Positions 1 to 3,626 of a stretch of DNA of 5,890 bases are shown here, piece by piece. The stretch spans positions 1 to 5,890 of the forward strand of contig CAQHJP010000040.1 of the NCBI GenBank assembly GCA_948801035.1, written 5' to 3'. Position numbers and translations under genes: made by a program. The DNA is from an uncultured Bacilli bacterium. Lineage in GTDB: Bacteria; Bacillota_I; Bacilli_A; RF39; UBA660. The notes under the pieces were generated by a model. That model saw only the letters and a list, made by a program, of their open reading frames with translations. It ran no database searches and was not told the DNA's origin. Each line of letters begins with the position of its first letter. The first letter of the stretch is position 1.

Positions 1-328
1 TGAATTTACTATGTAAGTATTTAATTGCCAAATTTGTTACTCTTTCTTTTTCTAAATCTGAAATGCCTTCAAATTTAGTAATATCACCAGTAATAGCCTC
101 AGGTAAATCATGACATAATATATAATCTATTACTTTATCAGAATTTATATAAGATGGGAAATGTTTTTTTAAAATTCTAAATATTAATATTAAATCTAAT
201 ATATGATCTTTAACGCTTTCTAATCTTTTTCTATCAACTTGCCACTGTAATGGTCCTGATCTTACTAAATCTCCTAGTATGTCAAAAACCATAAATAATT
301 TCACTTCATCTTTAAAATCATAAGCCAT
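1..328 (-). CDS. HD-domain phosphohydrolase, YfbR-like (C-terminus beyond window)
   Basis: The ATG at 326-328 opens 109 codons that run off the left edge. An HD-superfamily metal site is visible: His42 (SVKDH), then His73-Asp74 in CHDLPEAITGDI, with Glu77 and the Gly81-Asp82 pair typical of YfbR/YedJ-type proteins. The final conserved Asp would lie outside the window. YfbR-type enzymes are cytosolic metal-dependent 5'-deoxynucleotidases acting on dNMPs. That substrate is known for the E. coli protein and only inferred here, since many HD relatives of this length are uncharacterised. The N-terminal 'SGPLQWQVDR' resembles the 'R..W' segment ahead of the first His in YfbR. The start is supported by AGGAAGTG at 335-342, six bases before the ATG. 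The gene reads away from its neighbours, with no obvious functional link to the spore hydrolases. Confidence 0.75.
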   Translation of the reverse strand, partial: MAYDFKDEVKLFMVFDILGDLVRSGPLQWQVDRKRLESVKDHILDLILIFRILKKHFPSYINSDKVIDYILCHDLPEAITGDITKFEGISDLEKERVTNLAIKYLHSKF

Positions 329-375
329 ATAATTCACTTCCTATTAGCCATATATGATAACACAATTAAATAAAA

Positions 376-396
376 AAAGAAATACTAAATTTCTTT
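376..396. terminator. weak AT-rich hairpin, possible terminator
   Basis: An 8-bp perfect stem (AAAGAAAT 376-383 with ATTTCTTT 389-396) closes a 5-base loop. On the minus strand it continues into a T-rich run, and it contains the stop codon of the decayed gene at 385-571. Only one G-C pair is present, so termination strength is doubtful. It may end the pseudogene's transcription ahead of the HD gene. Confidence 0.3.
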
Positions 397-571
397 TATT
401 TTAACAACTACTACATCATTTATTATACTTATATATCCATCTTGTGATAAGTATTCATGTTTTTAAACTCTAAGCTATTTACTATATTTTCATAATTTGT
501 TTTCTTTATCAAACCATTTTAAAAATTTTAATATAAACATCTTCTAGAAGTGGTATATTTAATTTTTTTAT
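385..571 (-). pseudogene. decayed small gene, about 61 codons (ATA in place of start, three frameshifts)
   Basis: The minus strand has GGTGATAAC followed by ATA (569-571), exactly where an ATG would sit. The spacing is the same as in the GGTGATTTT-ATG of the hydrolase at 926. From there the reading is KKLNIPLLEDVYIKIF, then a one-base slip in an A-run near 517-520, KWFDKE, a second A-run slip near 500-504, TNYENIVNSLEFK, and a third slip near 460-464. It ends KHEYLSQDGYISIIND and a Val/Lys/Ile-rich tail, with TAG at 385-387. Joined, this is a sensible small acidic-then-basic protein whose C-terminal half could be a winged-helix-like fold. That fold is a weak inference, and I do not recognise the family. 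The alternatives are a sequencing artefact at homopolymers or chance open frames. The continuous protein-like reading and the ribosome binding site argue for a real dead gene. Confidence 0.5.
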
Positions 572-616
572 GTTATCACCATATAAAGTATAGCATATAT
601 TTAAAAAAAATGATAA

Positions 617-622
617 TATAAT
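617..622 (+). promoter_or_regulatory. candidate -10 box (TATAAT)
   Basis: A perfect TATAAT lies 21 bases before the ATG at 644, with a GGTGG ribosome binding site at 635-639. No convincing TTGACA-like -35 is seen 16-18 bases upstream. In DNA this AT-rich the hexamer alone is weak evidence. Confidence 0.3.
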
Positions 623-643
623 ATTAAGGTAGTTGGTGGTTTT

Positions 644-874
644 ATGTATAGTTGGGAGATAGAAAAATTTATAAGTGATAGAAATGGCCTTATTGGTGGA
701 GATGATTTAAATAAAGTTACATCTATAAAAGAAAACCCACAACTAACATATATTAAATATAATGCAGAAAATAACGAATATAACATGAGAGATAATGAAG
801 GAAATAAATTTACATTTAAAGCTATTCCATATAAAGAGGTAAAAGAAAAAAGAAAGTCTAAAAGTTTATTTTAA
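644..874 (+). CDS. hypothetical 76-residue protein
   Basis: A short complete gene with ATG at 644 and GGTGG four bases upstream. The product is hydrophilic and has no signal peptide or membrane segment. It begins MYSWEIEKFISDRN, has a central IGGDDLNKV, then NPQLTYIKYN, an acidic Asn-rich stretch (NAENNEYNMRDNEGN) that looks like beta-strand turns, and a Lys/Arg-rich tail. It resembles small conserved hypothetical proteins of clostridia that start with a similar YSWEI motif, but that rests on memory, and no function is known to me. It lies 51 bases ahead of the CwlJ-type hydrolase on the same strand with no terminator between, so co-transcription is possible. It does not resemble GerQ, the known CwlJ partner in Bacillus. 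Confidence 0.7.
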   Translation: MYSWEIEKFISDRNGLIGGDDLNKVTSIKENPQLTYIKYNAENNEYNMRDNEGNKFTFKAIPYKEVKEKRKSKSLF

Positions 875-902
875 TATTTTTATAAATTAATTATTTTACT
901 TT

Positions 903-911
903 CATATAATA
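903..911 (+). promoter_or_regulatory. candidate sporulation (sigma-E/K) -10 element before the cwlJ-like gene
   Basis: CATATAATA at 903-911 fits the CATANNNTA pattern of mother-cell sigma factors. ATA at 882-884 lies 18 bases upstream, inside the loose sigma-E -35 spacing. There is no AC at the sigma-K position. The leader would be only about 9 bases, with the Shine-Dalgarno sequence at its very 5' end, and the same bases contain TATAAT, so a sigma-A reading is also possible. Confidence 0.3.
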
Positions 912-925
912 AAATAGGTGATTTT

Positions 926-1348
926 ATGATAGTAAAATATAATAGTAAAGAAAGGGAGCTACTGGCACGTATAATGAGAGCTGAAGCTGTGGGTGAAGGA
1001 AATCTTGGAATGCTTATGGTTGGTAACGTAGTTGTAAATAGAGTTTTAGCTGATTGTTTAACTTTTAAAGATGTTAATTCACTATATGATGCTATATACC
1101 AAGCAAACCAATTTTCAGGAACATCTAGTCCACTTTTTTATAGTAGCCCAACATCTAAAGAACTTGAACTTACTGACAGAATTTTAAAAGGTGAATATTA
1201 TCATCCTGCGACAAATTCTTTATGGTTTTATGCTCCAAGTGGAAGTAGTAGCTGTAGAAGTTTATGGTATGGTCAACAACTTGCAGGAAGATATAAATCT
1301 CATTGCTTTTATATTCCAGATAGTGGTGTATGTAAACAATTACATTAA
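926..1348 (+). CDS. cwlJ-like: CwlJ-family spore cell-wall hydrolase (Hydrolase_2/SleB superfamily)
   Basis: The 140-residue product closely matches the plan and length of Bacillus CwlJ (about 142 residues) and is nearly all one Hydrolase_2 domain. LLARIMRAEAVGEG (12-25) carries the predicted catalytic Glu20. VGNVVVNRV (32-40) is the helix that follows it. QFSGTSSPLFYS (61-72) and the C-terminal YKSHCFYIP, with its conserved Cys, complete the family pattern. These enzymes are lytic transglycosylases or cortex-lytic hydrolases that degrade spore cortex peptidoglycan at germination. In Bacillus, CwlJ sits in the coat, needs GerQ and responds to Ca-dipicolinate. There is no signal peptide, which fits synthesis in the mother cell and deposition on the spore. 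The start is fixed by AGGTGA at 916-921, four bases before the ATG. No gerQ is nearby. The gene converges on the LysM amidase and shares its terminator. The family assignment is firm, the germination role is inferred. Confidence 0.88.
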   Translation: MIVKYNSKERELLARIMRAEAVGEGNLGMLMVGNVVVNRVLADCLTFKDVNSLYDAIYQANQFSGTSSPLFYSSPTSKELELTDRILKGEYYHPATNSLWFYAPSGSSSCRSLWYGQQLAGRYKSHCFYIPDSGVCKQLH

Positions 1349-1353
1349 AACAA

Positions 1354-1386
1354 AACCTCGGTTGTTAAATCGAGGTTATTTTATTT
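1354..1386. terminator. bidirectional rho-independent terminator
   Basis: A 7-bp stem with GC pairs (AACCTCG 1354-1360 with CGAGGTT 1371-1377) closes a 10-base loop. On the plus strand it runs into ATTTTATTT (1378-1386). On the minus strand it runs into TTGTTTTA (1353-1346). It begins 5 bases after the stop codon of the CwlJ-like gene and lies 19 bases beyond the stop of the convergent amidase, so it can end both transcripts. Confidence 0.85.
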
Positions 1387-1396
1387 AAAATATTTT

Positions 1397-2731
1397 TTAT
1401 ATTATAAGTGTTTGACCTATACTAAGTAAGTTGGAAGTTAAATTGTTTTTTTGTTTTATACTATCTACAGTTGTATTATATTTATTAGCAATAGAATATA
1501 AATTATCTCCTCTTTTTACAATATATATAACTTCATCTAAAGTAGTTGGTATAATTAAATTTTGTCCTACACTTAAAGTATTAGTTGTTAAGTTGTTTAC
1601 CTGTTTTATATCATTTACTGAAACTCCATATTTATTTGCAATTGAATAAAGTGTGTCCCCACTTTTTACTGTATAAATATTATCTTTATTTGTATCAATA
1701 ACTACTTTAGTTGGTACTTTTAATACTTGCCCTAAAGATAAAGTATTAGTTGCTAAATTATTTAAACTTTTTAAATTATCCACAGTAGTATTATATCTTA
1801 TAGCTATAGAATAAAGCGTGTCTCCTGATTTTACTATATAAGTATTTGTATCATTTACCTCAGATTTAGTAGGTATGATTAAACTTTTTCCTATAGTTAA
1901 AGTATTATTTGTTAAATTATTTAAATCTTTTATTTCATTTACTGAAACTCCATATTTACTTGCAATTGAATAAAGTGTATCCCCACTTTTTACTACATAA
2001 GTATTACCAACTACTTCTTTTTCAGTTGTTGGAATTTTAAGTACTTGACCAATAGATAAATTATTAGTTGTTAAATTGTTTAATTCTTTTATTTCATTTA
2101 CTGTAACATTAAATTTTTTTGCTATACTCCATAAACTATCTCCTTTTTTTACTGTATATGTATTAGCTTCATTTGAATATCCAGTATACTCAAGTAATGC
2201 TCTTATTACAGCATCTGCATAATCTATATAATTATCTTTTAATTTTTGTGCATCTTTTGCATTATCTAAAAATCCATATTCCACAGTAATAGACTGTGTA
2301 TCTCCTGTATTTCTTTGCATAAAATAGTAATCTTTTGATGTATTACTTGGAAGTCTACGTTGGTAGGCTTTTCTTATTATTTGCCCTTCATCTTCAAGTT
2401 CTGATAATATTAGGTTTGGTAAAGTTGCATTGTTTCTTAAAGCATATATTACTTCAGCACCTTCACCACCTCCTGCATTTATGTGATTAGATACAACTAT
2501 AACATCTGAACTATTCCCATAAGCATCTAGTACTTTATTTACTCTTTCTGTAGGAGTTAAAGTTTCATCTGTAGTTCTAGTAATTTTAACAGGTATTCCT
2601 AAATCTTTTAATTTATTATACATATAATTAGATATTTCTAAAGTTAAATCTTTTTCTATTATTCCATTTCCACTAGCTCCAGGATCAGTTCCTCCATGTC
2701 CCGCATCTATCACAATCTTATAGTCCTTCAT
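1397..2731 (-). CDS. N-acetylmuramoyl-L-alanine amidase (Amidase_3) with five LysM repeats
   Basis: This 444-residue zinc amidase cleaves the bond between N-acetylmuramic acid and L-Ala in peptidoglycan. Residues 1-184 are an Amidase_3 domain. The predicted Zn ligands are His12 (DAGHGG), Glu26 (IIEKDL) and His83 (SNHINAGGG), with Glu151 (TVEYGFLDN) catalytic. Five LysM modules follow, at about 191-234, 244-287, 297-340, 352-395 and 403-444, each with a [KR].GD.L[WY]SIA core, and bind glycan chains. The last one ends at TLII with no tail. There is no signal peptide or membrane anchor. The catalytic domain is like Bacillus CwlC, the cytosolic mother-cell lysin of late sporulation, with LysM in place of SPOR repeats. 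A phage endolysin is the alternative, but no phage genes are near. AGAGGTGT at 2739-2746 supports the ATG. A sporulation-type promoter lies just upstream. Confidence 0.9.
   Translation of the reverse strand: MKDYKIVIDAGHGGTDPGASGNGIIEKDLTLEISNYMYNKLKDLGIPVKITRTTDETLTPTERVNKVLDAYGNSSDVIVVSNHINAGGGEGAEVIYALRNNATLPNLILSELEDEGQIIRKAYQRRLPSNTSKDYYFMQRNTGDTQSITVEYGFLDNAKDAQKLKDNYIDYADAVIRALLEYTGYSNEANTYTVKKGDSLWSIAKKFNVTVNEIKELNNLTTNNLSIGQVLKIPTTEKEVVGNTYVVKSGDTLYSIASKYGVSVNEIKDLNNLTNNTLTIGKSLIIPTKSEVNDTNTYIVKSGDTLYSIAIRYNTTVDNLKSLNNLATNTLSLGQVLKVPTKVVIDTNKDNIYTVKSGDTLYSIANKYGVSVNDIKQVNNLTTNTLSVGQNLIIPTTLDEVIYIVKRGDNLYSIANKYNTTVDSIKQKNNLTSNLLSIGQTLII
1611..2005 (-). repeat. duplicated two-LysM unit inside the amidase gene
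   Basis: LysM2 and LysM4 share YGVSVN, and LysM3 and LysM5 share YNTTVD, giving an A-B-A-B order. At DNA level, 1611-1681 and 1935-2005 differ at only about 5 of 71 positions, 324 bases (108 codons) apart. This points to a fairly recent tandem duplication of a two-module block. Confidence 0.7.
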
Positions 2732-2750
2732 AACTATTACACCTCTATAG

Positions 2751-2777
2751 TAGTGTATGAAAATGTTGATTTTTGGT
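2751..2777 (-). promoter_or_regulatory. sporulation mother-cell promoter (sigma-K or sigma-E type) for the amidase
   Basis: On the minus strand CATACACTA (2759-2751) fits the sigma-K -10 pattern CATANNNTA and the sigma-E pattern CATACA.T. AC at 2777-2776 lies exactly 16 bases upstream, as in the sigma-K pattern AC-N16-CATANNNTA. An ATA lies 18 bases upstream, within the sigma-E spacing. Transcription would start near 2745, giving a leader of about 15 bases that begins at or within the GAGGTG ribosome binding site. The match is a pattern match only, but it agrees with the CwlC-like nature of the product. Confidence 0.55.
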
Positions 2778-2830
2778 TATTTAAAGATTACAAAAAAAGA
2801 CAAATTTATATTATTCATTCTTACTATAAT

Positions 2831-2950
2831 TTATTTTTTTCTAACAATATAGAATGGAAATAAAAATATTAATGCGACAGTTAAAGTATCGAATGCAAAA
2901 TTAAATAAATCTTGCCAAAAAACATACACTTTCGATAATATTATTTTCAT
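2831..2950 (-). CDS. possible 39-residue single-pass membrane peptide
   Basis: The ATG at 2948-2950 opens 39 codons ending in TAA at 2831-2833. The product starts MKIILSKVYVFWQ, has a hydrophobic stretch of about 20 residues from residue 16 (FNFAFDTLTVALIFLFPFYIV) and ends RKK. This is the layout of a small inner-membrane peptide with a basic cytosolic tail. No family is recognised. It is somewhat like type I toxin peptides or small sporulation membrane proteins in form only. There is no clear Shine-Dalgarno sequence before the ATG, and random AT-rich DNA tends to encode Phe/Ile/Leu, so it may not be real. Codons such as GTC, GCA, TTC and TGG make it look less random than its surroundings. 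Confidence 0.3.
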   Translation of the reverse strand: MKIILSKVYVFWQDLFNFAFDTLTVALIFLFPFYIVRKK

Positions 2951-3080
2951 TTCTAACTAACATTTATATCAATATTTGTCTTCTTTGTCCTTTCTATAGT
3001 TTATTCATTCTTCATATTGTATTATATTACATATATAAAGTATATTTTTAATTATAATTACACTAAACATAAACTTCATA
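2951..3080. other. AT-rich stretch with no recognisable gene
   Basis: Apart from the possible left IS end at 2979-2990, no frame here gives a protein-like reading. It probably holds the scar where the N-terminal part of the ISL3 transposase was lost. Confidence 0.4.
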
Positions 3081-3513
3081 TACAAACTCATACAAAAAGA
3101 AAAGAAAAACAATTTTTTTGTCTGATGAAAAACACTATTCTAAACATTTTCATAAAGATATGTCTCAAAAAAATATTGCTTTATATTTAATAAATACAAA
3201 TAATACTTTAAAAGCTACTTATGAATGTTATCAAGGTTTAATCAATTCTTTAAAGCAAAAAGATTTTCTCAAATTTAAAGCTATAACTTTTAATCAAAAT
3301 AAAGACATAGCTCCTAAAATGAAACAGTTTTTAAGATTGTATAATTAAAATATTGCTTATATTGAAAATTCATTTAAATATGATATTAATAATGGGGTTA
3401 TTGAAGGTACTAATAATTTAATTAAATGCATTAAAAGAATTGCTTTTGGTTATAGAAGATATGATCATTTTATTTCTCGTATATTCTTAATTAAAGGCAT
3501 TATAAAAGGATGA
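3081..3513 (+). pseudogene. ISL3-family transposase, broken C-terminal fragment
   Basis: Two frames join into one ISL3 transposase tail. From 3081 the reading is YKLIQKEKKNNFF, which matches the family's 'YWKLLLK' segment. After a one-base slip in the T-run at 3113-3119 it continues as LSDEKHYSKHFHKDMSQKN, and on to KMKQFLRLYN. An in-frame TAA at 3346-3348 interrupts it, and the same frame resumes with NIAYIENSFKYDINNG, then VIEGTNNLIKCIKRIAFGYRR, ending at TGA 3511-3513. The Glu of the EGTNN motif (codon 3403-3405) is the last residue of the DDE triad. The N-terminal zinc-finger/HTH part and the two catalytic Asp residues are absent. With a missing N-terminus, a frameshift and a nonsense codon, it cannot make active transposase. 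Confidence 0.8.
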
Positions 3514-3525
3514 TTTCATCATCCT
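3507..3525 (-). terminator. hairpin at the end of the IS transposase
   Basis: A perfect 8-bp stem (AGGATGAT 3507-3514 with ATCATCCT 3518-3525) closes a 3-base loop and contains the transposase stop codon. On the minus strand it is followed by TTTTAT, so it could stop transcription entering the IS from the methyltransferase side. On the plus strand there is no U-tract. Confidence 0.45.
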
Positions 3526-3626
3526 CATATCAATTCATTTATCAAATTTATCATTCACCAACACTATTGGACAAAGAACCTTTTTTTTCTTTTCTTTTAA
3601 TTTATTATTGATGTTGTATGCTATTT

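Larger units (their letters stand above)
2979..3580 (+). mobile_element. internally deleted ISL3-family insertion sequence remnant
   Basis: The right end is clear. After the transposase tail, 3556-3580 reads CACCAACACTATTGG then ACAAAGAACC, which is the terminal inverted repeat style of clostridial ISL3 elements. A 10-base inverted copy (TTCTTTGTCC at 2981-2990 against GGACAAAGAA at 3569-3578) may be the left end, with similarity decaying inside it. That would make an element of about 600 bases, against roughly 1.3-1.5 kb for intact members, so most of the transposase has been lost. No convincing 8-base target duplication is seen (AATATTTG on the left, a T-run on the right). The right boundary is good and the left one is uncertain. 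Confidence 0.55.

Noticed and set aside
601..786. Minus-strand open frame of 61 codons with hydrophobic start
   Set aside because: It lies antisense to the 644-874 gene, which has a better ribosome binding site and protein-like composition. No start signal precedes it.
1431..1649. Plus-strand open frame opposite the LysM region
   Set aside because: It is a shadow of the repetitive LysM coding sequence on the other strand.
1440..2170. Regularly spaced repeats as a CRISPR array
   Set aside because: The periodicity is that of LysM modules in an open reading frame, and the repeats diverge as protein repeats do.
926..2731. Prophage lysis cassette (hydrolase plus endolysin)
   Set aside because: No holin, tail or integrase genes are nearby, the genes are convergent rather than a cassette, and the 140-residue protein is CwlJ-like, a spore family.
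3118..3348. Complete small gene of 76 codons starting at TTG
   Set aside because: Transposase similarity continues on both sides, upstream in another frame and downstream past the TAA in the same frame. It is an interior slice of a broken transposase.
3095..3598. A 15-base inverted match (AAAAGAAAAGAAAAA at 3095-3109 against 3584-3598) flanking the transposase as terminal repeats
   Set aside because: It is low-complexity A/G sequence, lies outside the better ISL3 right end on one side and inside the transposase homology on the other, so chance is likelier.
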